Shown: piece after piece, positions 33,659-42,532 of the stretch
How positions within the stretch are numbered: position 1 is the first letter of the stretch
Layout: each line of letters starts with the position of its first letter
NCBI RefSeq assembly: GCF_016905445.1
Contig: NZ_JAFEXF010000014.1
Coordinates: 1-64,000 of the forward strand
DNA: 64,000 nt
Source: Streptomyces sp. G44
GTDB taxonomy: Bacteria; Actinomycetota; Actinomycetes; Streptomycetales; Streptomycetaceae
Direction of reading: 5' to 3'
Notes under the pieces: model-generated
The model's input: only the letters and a program-made list of their open reading frames with translations
Told to the model about the DNA's origin: nothing
Databases searched by the model: none
Position numbers and translations under genes: made by a program

Positions 33659-33997
33659 CAGCTCCGGCCCCATGCCCGATCCGGGGCGTGACGTTTCTCA
33701 CTCGAATGGGGATCGACAGTGGGTCCGATGTGTGCAGGGGCCCCTTCCGGGTCCCCTGAGGGCGTGGCGTTTGGTCCCGATTGGTGGGAGCGTGCGCGAA
33801 TTCTTCCGGTGTCGGGTTATCGGTGCGTCCACGCCCGGTTTCACTGCGTGATGGGGAATCGGCTCCCATCCCAACAACCGGTCAAGTGGTGCGGACTAAT
33901 GTCGTCGCGAGAACATCGCCCCACCCCCCGTACCCCATCAACCCACACCCCGCGTCGCGGGAGCCACGGGATCCAAGAGCTCTGGAGAACGTCGAGC
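33659..33997 (+). other. Long upstream region of the first binding-lipoprotein gene
   Basis: 339 bases without a convincing gene. A GC-rich hairpin (AGGGGCCC ... GGGTCCCCT, about 33736-33758) is a possible terminator for the phosphatase gene. Further on, TAATGT at 33897-33902 is a plausible -10 box, which would leave a leader of about 88 bases before the ATG at 33998. No riboswitch fold was recognised. Confidence 0.4.
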
Positions 33998-35605
33998 ATG
34001 AACCGCAAGACTTTGGTGCTGCCGGCCGTCATAGGCCTGCTCGCCCCTGCTCTCGCCGCATGCGGCGGTTCGGGCAGCGGAGACGGTGACGACGCGATCA
34101 CCGTCGGCACCACGGACGCGTTCGCCATCTCGAAGGAGGTCCCGGCGCCCTTCGACCCGGCGTACGCCTACGACGCCGGATCGTGGAACCTGCTGCGGCA
34201 GACCGTCCAGACGCTGATGGCGATGCCCCGCGGCGGCGGCGACCCGCAGCCGGAGGCCGCCGAGAGCTGCCGGTTCACCGACAACGGCAACGAGCGCTAT
34301 GCCTGCACCCTGCGCAAGGGCCTGACGTTCTCCGACGGCGAGCCGCTCACGGCCGCCGACGTGAAGTTCTCCATCGAGCGCGTCCGCGACATCAAGATCA
34401 AGGACCCCAGCGGTTCCGACGGCCTGGTGGCGAACGTCGAGGAGATCGAGACCCAGGGCGACCGCGAGGTCGTCTTCCACCTCAGAACTCCCGACGCGAC
34501 GTTCCCGTTCAAGCTGGCCACGCCCACCGCGGGCATCATCAGCAAGGACCACTACAGCAAGAACAAGCTGCGCGAAGGCTTCGAGATCTCCGGCTCCGGC
34601 CCGTACACGGCGGAGCACGAGGTCGAGAACGACCACCTGGTCAAGACGGTGTTCACCAAGAACCCCGGATACAAGGGCCAGTTCAAGCCGCAGAGCGACA
34701 AGGTGGAGCTGCGCCACTTCGCCGACACCGCCGCCATGGGCAAGGCCCTTGAGGACGGCGACATCGACCTGATGACACGCACCATGTCGCCCGAGCAGGT
34801 CAGGGAGCTCGACACCTCCTCGGACAAGAAGATCGACCTGGTCGAGATGCAGGGTCTGGAGATCCGCTACCTCGCCTTCAACACCGAGGCGCGGACGGTC
34901 GAGGACAAGGCCGTGCGCCAGGCGATGGCCCAGGTCGTCGACCGCGGCGCGCTGGCCTCCGCGGTGTACGGCTCGACGGCCGACCCGCTGTTCTCGCTCG
35001 TGCCCTCCACCATCACGGGCCACGCCAACTCGTTCTTCAACAAGTACGGCAACCCGAGCCCGGCCAAGGCCCGTGCGCTGCTGAACAAGGCGAACATCTC
35101 CACGCCGGTGAAGCTGACGCTGCACTACACCACCGACCACTACGGTCCGGGCACGAAGAAGGAGTTCGAGCTGCTGAAGAAGCAGCTGAACGACTCCGGG
35201 CTCTTCGACGTCTCGATCAAGGGCACGCCGTGGAGCACGTTCCGCGCGGCCGAGCGCGACGGCAAGTACGACGTGTACGGCATGGGCTGGTTCCCCGACT
35301 TCCCCGACGCCGACAACTTCCTCGCGCCCTTCCTCGACAAGGACAACTTCCTCGGCTCGCCGTATGTCAACCGCGACATCAACGACCAGCTGATCCCCAC
35401 CTCGCGCCGTGAGGCCGACCGGCTCGCCGCCTCCAAGAGCATCCGCAAGATCCAGGACATCGTCGCCGAGGACGTCCCGGTGCTCCCGCTGTGGCAGGGC
35501 AAGCAGTACATCGCCGCGCGCGACGACATCACGGGCGTCGAGTGGGCCCTCAACTCCTCCTCCAACCTTCAGCTGTGGGAACTGGGCCGTGGCGTGAGCG
35601 GCTGA
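33998..35605 (+). CDS. Family 5 solute-binding lipoprotein (peptide type), first copy
   Basis: A 535-residue extracytoplasmic binding protein. A signal peptide with a lipobox ('LAPALAACGG', Cys at about 22) anchors it. 'CTLRKGLTFSDGEPLTAADVKFSIERV' and 'VRQAMAQVVDRGALASAVY' are SBP_bac_5 (peptide/nickel) hallmarks. 'YGMGWFPDFPDADNFLAPFLD' is the C-lobe motif. Good GGAG site nine bases before the ATG. No permease or ATPase gene is adjacent. A paralogue follows after 67 bases. Confidence 0.92.
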   Translation: MNRKTLVLPAVIGLLAPALAACGGSGSGDGDDAITVGTTDAFAISKEVPAPFDPAYAYDAGSWNLLRQTVQTLMAMPRGGGDPQPEAAESCRFTDNGNERYACTLRKGLTFSDGEPLTAADVKFSIERVRDIKIKDPSGSDGLVANVEEIETQGDREVVFHLRTPDATFPFKLATPTAGIISKDHYSKNKLREGFEISGSGPYTAEHEVENDHLVKTVFTKNPGYKGQFKPQSDKVELRHFADTAAMGKALEDGDIDLMTRTMSPEQVRELDTSSDKKIDLVEMQGLEIRYLAFNTEARTVEDKAVRQAMAQVVDRGALASAVYGSTADPLFSLVPSTITGHANSFFNKYGNPSPAKARALLNKANISTPVKLTLHYTTDHYGPGTKKEFELLKKQLNDSGLFDVSIKGTPWSTFRAAERDGKYDVYGMGWFPDFPDADNFLAPFLDKDNFLGSPYVNRDINDQLIPTSRREADRLAASKSIRKIQDIVAEDVPVLPLWQGKQYIAARDDITGVEWALNSSSNLQLWELGRGVSG

Positions 35606-35672
35606 TCCCTCACCTCTCGGCCTCCCCCCCCCACAGGTTCCACCGAACGATCTCGACAACTAAGGCACGTAC

Positions 35673-37259
35673 GTGAAAAGTCGTAACCAGTGGCTGGTCC
35701 TCCCCCTCACGGGAGGGCTCGCCGCCGCCCTGCTGACCGGCTGCGGAACGGAGTCGGGCGGGGCCGGGGACACGGGCGACGCGGTCGTGATGGGGATGTC
35801 CGACGACGTCCTCGCCACCGACCCGGCGTCCGGCTACGACCCCGGGTCGTGGCTCCTGTTCAACAACGTCTTCCAGTCCCTCCTGAGCTTCCCCAAGGGC
35901 GCCACCGAGCCGAAGCCGGAGGCCGCCAGGAGCTGCGTCTTCACGGACACGGAGACGAAGGTCTTCAAGTGCGAGCTGCGTGACGGGCTGAAGTTCAGCA
36001 ACGGCAACGACCTCACCTCGAAGGACGTCAAGTTCTCCTTCGACCGCATGCGGAAGATCAACGACGACGCCGGTCCGGCGATCATGTTCCCCATGCTCGA
36101 CAGCGTCCGGACCCCGGACGCCAAGACGGTCGTCTTCCGGCTCAAGTACCCCGACGCGACCTTCCCCAGCAAGGTCGCCTCGGGCGCGGGTTCGATCGTG
36201 GACCACCGCGAGTACGACATGAACGGGCTGCGCAAGGACGGCAAGGCGGTCGGCTCCGGCCCCTACAAGCTCGACTCGTTCGACAAGGGGAAGGCGACCT
36301 TCTCCGTCAACTCCTCCTACAAGGGCACCGCCAAGGTCAAGAACGAGGGCGTCGAACTCAAGTTCTTCCACGGCGACCAGAAGGGCCTGAAGAAGGCGCT
36401 CCTGGACCACGAGATCGACGTGGCCTACCGAGGTCTCGCCGCCGCCGACATCGCGGACATCGAGCAGGACACCTCCGAGGCCGGCCAGGCCGTCGACATC
36501 GTCGAGGGCAGCAGCGCCGAGGTGCAGCACCTGGTCTTCAACATGAAGGACCCGGTCGCGGGCAAGCTCGGCGTGCGCAAGGCCATGGCCTATCTCCTGG
36601 ACCGGGACGCCCTCGTCCAGGAGGTCTACCAGAACACGGCCACGCCGCTGTACTCGATCGTCCCGGCGGGCATCAGCGGCCACAACACCGCCTTCTTCGA
36701 CACCTACGGCGCCCGTCCGCAGCGTGCGAAGGCCGCCTCCGCGCTGCGCGGCGCCGGCATCGACGGCAAGGTCAAGCTGACGCTCTGGTCGACCCCCACG
36801 CGTTACGGCCCGGCCACGGACCAGGAGCTGACGGCCATCGCCAAGCAGCTCAACGCGTCCGGCCTCTTCGACGCCGACGTGAAGTCCGTGGAGTTCGAGC
36901 AGTACGAGAAGGACATCGCCGCCGGCAAGTACGGCGTCTACGTGAAGGGCTGGGTGCCGGACTACCCGGACCCGGACAACTTCACGCAGCCCTTCTTCGG
37001 CAAGGGCAACGTCCTCGGCAACCACTTCGAGAACGACGAGATCACCGGGAAGATCATCCCCGGTACGGCGACCGAGAGCGACCGCGCCAGGACCGACAAG
37101 CAGTACTCCGCGCTACAGGACATCGTGGCCGAGCAGGTGCCGGTCCTGCCGGTCTGGCAGGCCAAGCAGTACGCGGTCGTCCGCGACAACGTCTATGGCC
37201 TGGAGTCGTGCCTGGACGCGTCGACGGTCTTCCGCTTCTGGGAGATCAGCAAGGGCTGA
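35673..37259 (+). CDS. Family 5 solute-binding lipoprotein (peptide type), second copy
   Basis: A 528-residue paralogue of the preceding protein. Lipobox 'AALLTGCGT' follows 'VLPLTGGLAAALL'. Shared blocks include 'CELRDGLKFSNGNDLTSKDVKFSFDRM', 'GVRKAMAYLLDRDALVQEVY' and 'YVKGWVPDYPDPDNFTQPFF'. The GTG start lacks a strong ribosome site. Tandem duplication is likely. The ligand is unknown, and the transport partners must be encoded elsewhere, if there are any. A strong hairpin ends the pair. Confidence 0.92.
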   Translation: MKSRNQWLVLPLTGGLAAALLTGCGTESGGAGDTGDAVVMGMSDDVLATDPASGYDPGSWLLFNNVFQSLLSFPKGATEPKPEAARSCVFTDTETKVFKCELRDGLKFSNGNDLTSKDVKFSFDRMRKINDDAGPAIMFPMLDSVRTPDAKTVVFRLKYPDATFPSKVASGAGSIVDHREYDMNGLRKDGKAVGSGPYKLDSFDKGKATFSVNSSYKGTAKVKNEGVELKFFHGDQKGLKKALLDHEIDVAYRGLAAADIADIEQDTSEAGQAVDIVEGSSAEVQHLVFNMKDPVAGKLGVRKAMAYLLDRDALVQEVYQNTATPLYSIVPAGISGHNTAFFDTYGARPQRAKAASALRGAGIDGKVKLTLWSTPTRYGPATDQELTAIAKQLNASGLFDADVKSVEFEQYEKDIAAGKYGVYVKGWVPDYPDPDNFTQPFFGKGNVLGNHFENDEITGKIIPGTATESDRARTDKQYSALQDIVAEQVPVLPVWQAKQYAVVRDNVYGLESCLDASTVFRFWEISKG

Positions 37260-37297
37260 CGGCGCCGGACCGCACCTGACCGCACCTGACCGCACAG

Positions 37298-37335
37298 ACG
37301 ACGGTGGCCGCCCCCTCGGGGACGGCCACCGTCGT
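37298..37335. terminator. Terminator hairpin after the lipoprotein pair
   Basis: A 13-bp stem pairs 37298-37310 with 37323-37335, extended inside by CCCC/GGGG. A short direct repeat (CGCACCTGAC, two and a half copies, about 37271-37296) comes just before it. It also faces the convergent response-regulator gene. Confidence 0.85.
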
Positions 37336-37372
37336 CGTCAACCGGTACTCTCTCCGCCGCGTCGAGCGATGG

Positions 37373-38044
37373 TCACTGCGCGCCGGGGCGCACCAGCCCG
37401 CTCTCGTACGCGTAGACGGCGGCCTGCACCCGGTCGCGCAGGCCCAACTTGGTGAGCACGTGCCCGACATGGGTCTTCACGGTCGTCTCGCTGACGAAGA
37501 GGTCCGCGGCGATCTCCGCGTTCGACAGGCCACGGGCCACCAGCTTCAGGACCTCGACCTCGCGGTCCGTGAGCGTGTGCAGGGTGTCCGGCACCGGCTC
37601 CTCGCCGGACGGAAGGTGCGCGGAGTACTTGTCGAGCAGACGGCGCGTGATGCTCGGCGCGAGCATCGCCTCGCCCCCGGCGACCACCCGGATCGCCTGC
37701 ACCAGTTCGTTCGCCGGGGCGTCCTTGAGGAGGAAACCGCTGGCGCCGGCGCGCAGCGCCTCCACCACGTACTCGTCCAGGTCGAAGGTGGTCAGCACCA
37801 GGACCTTGGCCGGGCCGTCACGGCCGGGCCCGGTGATCTGCCGGGTCGCCTCGACCCCGTCCATCCGCGGCATGCGGATGTCCATGAGCACCACATCGGG
37901 CTGGAGCGCCCGCACTTGATCAAGAGCTTGCAGGCCGTCTCCGGCCTCGCCGACGACCGCGATGTCCTGCTCGGCCTCCAGAATCATCCGGAACCCGGTG
38001 CGCAACAGCGGCTGGTCGTCGACCAGTAGGACGCGGATGGCCAC
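37373..38044 (-). CDS. NarL/FixJ-family response regulator
   Basis: 223 residues. The receiver domain has 'LLVDDQPLLRTGFRMIL' (acidic pocket), phospho-acceptor Asp in 'VVLMDIRMPRMDG' and 'VLTTFDLDEYV' with the conserved Thr. Lys lies in 'GASGFLLKDAP'. A C-terminal LuxR-type helix-turn-helix follows ('LTDREVEVLKLVARGLSNAEIA', 'VSETTVKTHVGHVLTKL'). The GTG start has AAGGAGA upstream. No histidine kinase is encoded nearby, so it is an orphan. It begins 14 bases after the RecB-family nuclease gene and is probably co-transcribed with it. Confidence 0.92.
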   Translation of the reverse strand: MAIRVLLVDDQPLLRTGFRMILEAEQDIAVVGEAGDGLQALDQVRALQPDVVLMDIRMPRMDGVEATRQITGPGRDGPAKVLVLTTFDLDEYVVEALRAGASGFLLKDAPANELVQAIRVVAGGEAMLAPSITRRLLDKYSAHLPSGEEPVPDTLHTLTDREVEVLKLVARGLSNAEIAADLFVSETTVKTHVGHVLTKLGLRDRVQAAVYAYESGLVRPGAQ

Positions 38045-38058
38045 GTAACTCTCCTTAG

Positions 38059-38940
38059 CTAGCCCGGGCCCATTCTGCCCTGCTCGCCCTCGGCGGACTC
38101 CGGCACCCTGAGAGGAAGCGGATACGGCGGGGGAGTCCCGCCGAATTCAGGGCAGACCGCCTGATGGTCGCACCAACCGCACAACTTGGTCGGCCGGGGT
38201 CGCCACTCACCCGTCGCCGTGGCCCGCTCGATCGCCTCCCAGAGCGCGAGCAGCTTCTGCTCGACCCGCTCCAGGTCCGCCACGACCGGGTCGTACGTGA
38301 TCACGTCACCGCTGCCCAGGTACACCAGCTGGAGGCGGCGCGGGACGACGCCCTTCAGGCGCCACACGACCAGGGCGTAGAACTTCATCTGGAAGAGCGC
38401 GCCCTCCGCGTACTCCGGACGCGGGGCCTTGCCCGTCTTGTAGTCGACGATGCGGACGTCCCCCGAAGGGGCGACGTCGACGCGGTCGATGATGCCGCGC
38501 AGCTTCAGGCCCGAGGCCAGCTCGGCCTGCACGAACAGCTCGCGCTCGGCCGGCTCCAGGCGCGTCGGGTCCTCCAGGGTGAACCAGCGCTCGACGAGCT
38601 TCTCCGCGTCCGACAGCCAGCGGGCCATGCGCTCGCCCTGCGGATCGTCGGCGAACAGCTCGGTCAGCTCGGGCTTCGTCTCGCGCAGCCGGTCCCACTG
38701 GCCGGGGATGAGCGACTTGGCGCGCGGCGCCGTGCGCTCGCTCGCGGGAGCGTCGAAGAGCCGCTCCAGGACGGCGTGCACCAGCGTGCCTCTCGTGGCG
38801 GCCTCGCTCGGCTTCTCGGGCAGCTTGTCGATCACCCGGAACCGGTAGAGCAAGGGGCACTGCATGAAGTCGCCCGCGCGCGAGGGCGACAAGGATGCCG
38901 GGCGCACGGCCGCCGCGGCACCTTCGGTGCTGGTTTCCAT
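38059..38940 (-). CDS. RecB-family exonuclease (PD-(D/E)XK, Fe-S type)
   Basis: A 293-residue nuclease-domain protein like the C-terminal module of RecB/AddB and Cas4. 'RGTLVHAVLERLFD' gives the active-site His and 'DVRIVDYKTGKAP' the Asp and Lys of the core. Four cysteines (Cys28, Cys254, Cys257, Cys263) are spaced as in the iron-sulfur staple that clasps the nuclease fold. The ATG at 38940 starts a region 129 bases from the divergent protease gene. DNA repair is the likely role, by family. Confidence 0.88.
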   Translation of the reverse strand: METSTEGAAAAVRPASLSPSRAGDFMQCPLLYRFRVIDKLPEKPSEAATRGTLVHAVLERLFDAPASERTAPRAKSLIPGQWDRLRETKPELTELFADDPQGERMARWLSDAEKLVERWFTLEDPTRLEPAERELFVQAELASGLKLRGIIDRVDVAPSGDVRIVDYKTGKAPRPEYAEGALFQMKFYALVVWRLKGVVPRRLQLVYLGSGDVITYDPVVADLERVEQKLLALWEAIERATATGEWRPRPTKLCGWCDHQAVCPEFGGTPPPYPLPLRVPESAEGEQGRMGPG

Positions 38941-39069
38941 GAGAACAGACCCTACGACCCGCCACTGACAACGGACGCATACCATCGACGGCAGACCCTC
39001 TCGCCCTGCATGATCGTGCGGGTGATCGCGCCATACCGGGGCGAGGGACGCTTCGAACGAGGGGACATC

Positions 39070-40950
39070 GTGGACGAGAGCGGCGAGAGCGGCAGGCCGC
39101 AGTCCGACGGCAGCGAGGGGCTGAGGCCGAGCGGGACGGACGGCCCCTCCGAGCCGCCGCGCCCGAACAACGCCCCGGCCCGGCCCCACCGTCCGGCGCC
39201 CCCCACCTCACCGACACCCCGGCCGACCGCTCCTGTGACGAAGCGCTCAGAGGGTGCCGGGGGGCGGGGTGAGTCGTCGTCGCCCGAGGGGCCGGGTGAG
39301 CCGTCTTCGGCTGATGGCCGGGGGGAGGGGCCTGGGTCCGGTGCTCGCGAGGAGTCGGCCACGCCCGACGATCGGACCGAGCGGCCCGCGCCTGGCGGCC
39401 ACGGTGAGCGCACCACGCCCGGCCGAGGTGCCGAGCCGCCCACGCCTTCGCACCGCGCCGGGCAACCGCCGACGGGGGAGCGGCGACCGGTGCCCACACT
39501 CGACGAGGCATCGCCGGAAGCCGGTCAGCGAGCAGAGGACGCAGAGACCACAGAGGTCACAGAGGGCAAGGCTCCCACCGCGGACGCCCCACAGCAGCCC
39601 CCCGCGCGGCAGGGCGTCCCCATGGCCAAGCCCCCGCGCGACGGCCGCGACCAGGACGCGCCTCGCCCCACCCAGCACCCCCCGGCCCCCCACCTCGGCG
39701 ACGTTCACGCCCCTCACGCCCCCCAAGCCCACCGCCACGGGACCGCCTACACCGACGGCGACGGCAAGGGCGGGGCGGCTCCGGTCAAGGGGCGGAAGAA
39801 CCCGGGCGGCGGGCTGCTCATGGGCAGGCCCTTCGGCGTGCCGGTCTACGTCGCGCCCAGCTGGTTCCTCGTCGCCGCCCTCATCACCTGGGTCTTCGGC
39901 GGCCAGCTCGACCGCGTCCTGCCCGAGCTGGGCGGCGTCCGCTACCTCGTGTCCCTCTTCTTCGCCGTCGCCTTCTACGCCTCCGTGCTCGTCCACGAAC
40001 TGGCCCACACCGTCGCCGCCCTCCGCTTCAAGCTGCCGGTGCGCCGCATCCAGCTGCAATTCTTCGGCGGCGTATCCGAGATCGAGAAGGAGTCGGAGAC
40101 ACCCGGCCGCGAGTTCGTCCTCGCCTTCGTCGGCCCGCTCCTCTCCCTCGTGCTCGCCGGTGTCTTCTACGCCGGCATGCGCGCCGTCGAGCCCGGCACC
40201 GTCCCCGGCGTCCTGCTCGCCGGCCTGATGATCTCCAACCTCATCGTCGCCGCCTTCAACCTCCTGCCGGGCCTGCCCCTGGACGGCGGCCGCATGCTGC
40301 GCGCCGTCGTCTGGAAGATCACCGGCAAGCCCATGAGCGGAACCGTCGCCGCCGCCTGGGTCGGCCGCGCGCTCGCCGTCTCCGTACTGATCGGCCTGCC
40401 GCTCCTCAACCAGTCCGGCGTCCTCGGCGGCGAACCCCAGGACCTCGGCGGCATGAACACCGTCACCGACGCCCTGCTCGCCGCCATCCTCGCCGCGATC
40501 ATCTGGACCGGCGCCGGGAACAGCCTGCGCATGGCCCGCCTGCGCGAACACCTGCCCGACCTCCGCGCCCGCACCCTGACCCGCCGCGCGGTCCCGGTCG
40601 AGGCCCACACCCCGCTCTCCGAGGCCCTGCGCCGGGCCAACGACGCGGGCGCCCGCGCCCTCGTGGTCGTCGACCCCGACGGCGACCCCATGGCGGTCGT
40701 CCGCGAGGCGGCCATCGTCTCCGTCCCCCAGCACCGCCGCCCCTGGGTCGCGGTCAGCGGCCTCGCCCAGGACATCACCGAAGGCATGCGGATCTCCGCC
40801 GAGCTCACGGGAGAGGAACTGCTCGACACCCTGAGGGCCACCCCCGCCACGGAGTACCTCGTCGTCGAGGACTCCGGCGAGATCTACGGAGTGCTGTCCG
40901 CCGCCGACGTCGAGCGCGCCTTCGTCAAGGCGATGGCCCGCCCCTCCTGA
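39070..40950 (+). CDS. Site-2 (M50) intramembrane metalloprotease with CBS domains
   Basis: About 626 residues. The first about 250 are Pro/Ala/Glu-rich and disordered. The membrane protease follows: zinc motif 'HELAH' at residues 309-313 and the third ligand Asp405 in 'LLPGLPLDGGRM'. A C-terminal pair of CBS domains (about 495-620) should sense a nucleotide. This layout matches Rv2625c-like proteases. The GTG at 39070 (GAGGGGACATC before it) is preferred over an ATG at 39010, but the start is uncertain. Such proteases cleave membrane-bound anti-sigma factors or similar regulators; the target here is unknown. Confidence 0.9.
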   Translation: MDESGESGRPQSDGSEGLRPSGTDGPSEPPRPNNAPARPHRPAPPTSPTPRPTAPVTKRSEGAGGRGESSSPEGPGEPSSADGRGEGPGSGAREESATPDDRTERPAPGGHGERTTPGRGAEPPTPSHRAGQPPTGERRPVPTLDEASPEAGQRAEDAETTEVTEGKAPTADAPQQPPARQGVPMAKPPRDGRDQDAPRPTQHPPAPHLGDVHAPHAPQAHRHGTAYTDGDGKGGAAPVKGRKNPGGGLLMGRPFGVPVYVAPSWFLVAALITWVFGGQLDRVLPELGGVRYLVSLFFAVAFYASVLVHELAHTVAALRFKLPVRRIQLQFFGGVSEIEKESETPGREFVLAFVGPLLSLVLAGVFYAGMRAVEPGTVPGVLLAGLMISNLIVAAFNLLPGLPLDGGRMLRAVVWKITGKPMSGTVAAAWVGRALAVSVLIGLPLLNQSGVLGGEPQDLGGMNTVTDALLAAILAAIIWTGAGNSLRMARLREHLPDLRARTLTRRAVPVEAHTPLSEALRRANDAGARALVVVDPDGDPMAVVREAAIVSVPQHRRPWVAVSGLAQDITEGMRISAELTGEELLDTLRATPATEYLVVEDSGEIYGVLSAADVERAFVKAMARPS

Positions 40951-41136
40951 GCACCGGCGCGGGCGTGCGGGCCCAAGGCGCCGGAGACAGCGGCCTCCTC
41001 GGCGGGATCTCCGCACTCCTGCCTCTGGACGCACGCGCCGCGTGGCCGATTCGGGATCGTGGTGAAGAGGGGCGGACTTCCGTAGGCTCGGCCCGACAGG
41101 ACTCGCCTGTCTCACGAGTAGCCCCTGGGGGTTGGC

Positions 41137-41685
41137 GTGCTGTACGCATTCGCGTTTGAGCGGATCGGCGTCGTGGTGAGCGACCTCTATTTCCTCGACC
41201 CGAATCCGTTGCAGGGGCAGGAGACCCCCGAGCGCGGGGTACGGCTGGAATTGCGCGTCTTCGAAAGTGGTGAGTTGCCCGGTTCCATCTACGCGGCGCG
41301 CCCCATCACGATCGGCCGCCCGCTGTGGCGGGTGGATCTCCTCCAGGCCGCGGACGCCGCCCCGAACACCTTCGACCGGACGCACCACCACCCCGACATC
41401 GTCGGCTGGGAACCCGGCGCACGGACTTTCGTCGAGGAGTTGTCCCACGAGCCGCTGGCGTGGCTCACCGGCAAGCTGACCGACATCCCCAGCCTTCTGC
41501 ACGAGGCCGGCATCTCCCCGGACGAGATCTCGGCGGCGGATGCGGACGGCCTCCGTACAGCCGCCCCGGAGATCGTGGATACCGTCCGCCGTGTACTGGA
41601 GCGAGTATGGGCCGGCGAACTCGGCCGGCCCACAACCGAGGCCGATGCGGACGGGGTAACCAGCGTGCGGGCCAGTTGGCTCTAG
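41137..41685 (+). CDS. Hypothetical protein, 182 residues
   Basis: A soluble protein with good third-position bias, a GTG start and a GGGGG ribosome site. It has no signal peptide or membrane segment. Notable stretches are 'RIGVVVSDLYFLDPNP', 'RTHHHPDIVGWEPGARTF' and 'LVERVWAGELG'-like helices near the C-terminus. I do not recognise the family with confidence. It lies in a 1.6-kb block between the protease and trmI genes that also contains a decayed gene and a cold-shock-like gene. The 186 bases upstream show no clear promoter. Confidence 0.7.
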   Translation: MLYAFAFERIGVVVSDLYFLDPNPLQGQETPERGVRLELRVFESGELPGSIYAARPITIGRPLWRVDLLQAADAAPNTFDRTHHHPDIVGWEPGARTFVEELSHEPLAWLTGKLTDIPSLLHEAGISPDEISAADADGLRTAAPEIVDTVRRVLERVWAGELGRPTTEADADGVTSVRASWL

Positions 41686-41715
41686 CGGAAATCGGGCGGC
41701 ACCCGACGGGGCACG

Positions 41716-42212
41716 GTGGCCACCCGGCCGTCGGCATCCACGGCCGTCGTGCAGCCCGAGGTACTCGAATCGCCGCACTGCCGACCGAGCCGGCAGTGGG
41801 CAGAGTGGTGGACCGGGGCGTGGACGGTCGCCGGAGGTGCGGCCGTGGTTGCCCCGGGACCGGGCGAAGGGGAGTCGGCCGGCCCGTCCGCCAGCACCGC
41901 CGCGTCGCCTGCGCCCCTACCGCGTTCTGCGGCGGGCTGCCGCTCGCGCCGCGCATCCTCGCCGACCGGGCGGCACGGGCCTGGGCGCGGTCCTGTCCTG
42001 GTCACTGCGCGGCCCGACCTACGCGGCGGCCATTCTGGGCGGCACGGAACGGGCCGCGGATCTGCTCCTGGACGAACCCTGAACCGGCCCAGATCCGCCT
42101 CGTCGAGCGGTATGGTTCCGACCGCTCCCGGCTGCCCCCGATCGTCCAGGCCTGCCTCGACGGGCGGCAACGGGCGATGACCGTCGAATGCGTGTGCTGC
42201 CGAACGCGCGTG
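41716..42212 (+). pseudogene. Decayed gene with at least three frame breaks
   Basis: Coding bias moves between all three plus-strand frames. 41716-41900 reads 'SRQWAEWWTGAWTVAGGAAVV', about 41930-41990 reads 'GGLPLAPRILADRAARAWAR' in a second frame, and 41985-42080 reads 'LGAVLSWSLRGPTYAAAILG' in a third. From 42080 the second frame returns with 'AQIRLVERYGSDRSRLPPIV' to about 42205. Joined, these would make one protein of roughly 160 residues. No family is recognised. The small indels suggest an inactive accessory gene rather than sequencing noise, but this cannot be settled here. Confidence 0.6.
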
Positions 42213-42234
42213 TTAAGGGATGAGGGGTTTCTCA

Positions 42235-42459
42235 ATGGTGACCGCGACCGTCCGCGAGTGGCGCGAGGAAGAGGGCTGGGGCGTACTCGACTCCCCGGAG
42301 ACCCCCGGCGGCTGCTTCGGCCACTTCTCCGACATCCAGGCGGCCGGCTTCCGCACGCTGTCCCCCGGGCAGCGCGTGGACCTCACCTGGGAAGCCCCCG
42401 GCTTCAAACAGGACGGCTACGACTACCGCGCGGTGAGCATCGTGCCCCGGCCCGCCTGA
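42235..42459 (+). CDS. Cold-shock-domain-like protein
   Basis: A 74-residue beta-barrel protein of the cold-shock (OB) fold, but divergent. The RNP1 region reads 'EEGWGVLDSPETPGG' instead of K-G-F-G-F-I, and RNP2 reads 'CFGHFSDI' instead of V-F-V-H-F. 'LSPGQRVDLTWE' and 'YRAVSIVP' match the later strands. The ATG at 42235 has GAGGGG eight bases upstream. Single-stranded nucleic acid binding is expected from the family, with altered aromatic residues. It follows the decayed gene directly. Confidence 0.78.
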   Translation: MVTATVREWREEEGWGVLDSPETPGGCFGHFSDIQAAGFRTLSPGQRVDLTWEAPGFKQDGYDYRAVSIVPRPA

Positions 42460-42520
42460 CACCCGGCCCCGCGGCTCCCGGGCGCCCCACGCCATGGTCC
42501 GAAGCCTCCCGCGCTGCCGG

Positions 42521-42532
42521 TAGGCTGGTCAC
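42521..42532 (+). promoter_or_regulatory. Leaderless promoter -10 of trmI
   Basis: TAGGCT at 42521-42526, then GGTCAC, then the ATG at 42533. Spacing is the same as before mshC and the small membrane protein at 58851. Confidence 0.65.
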
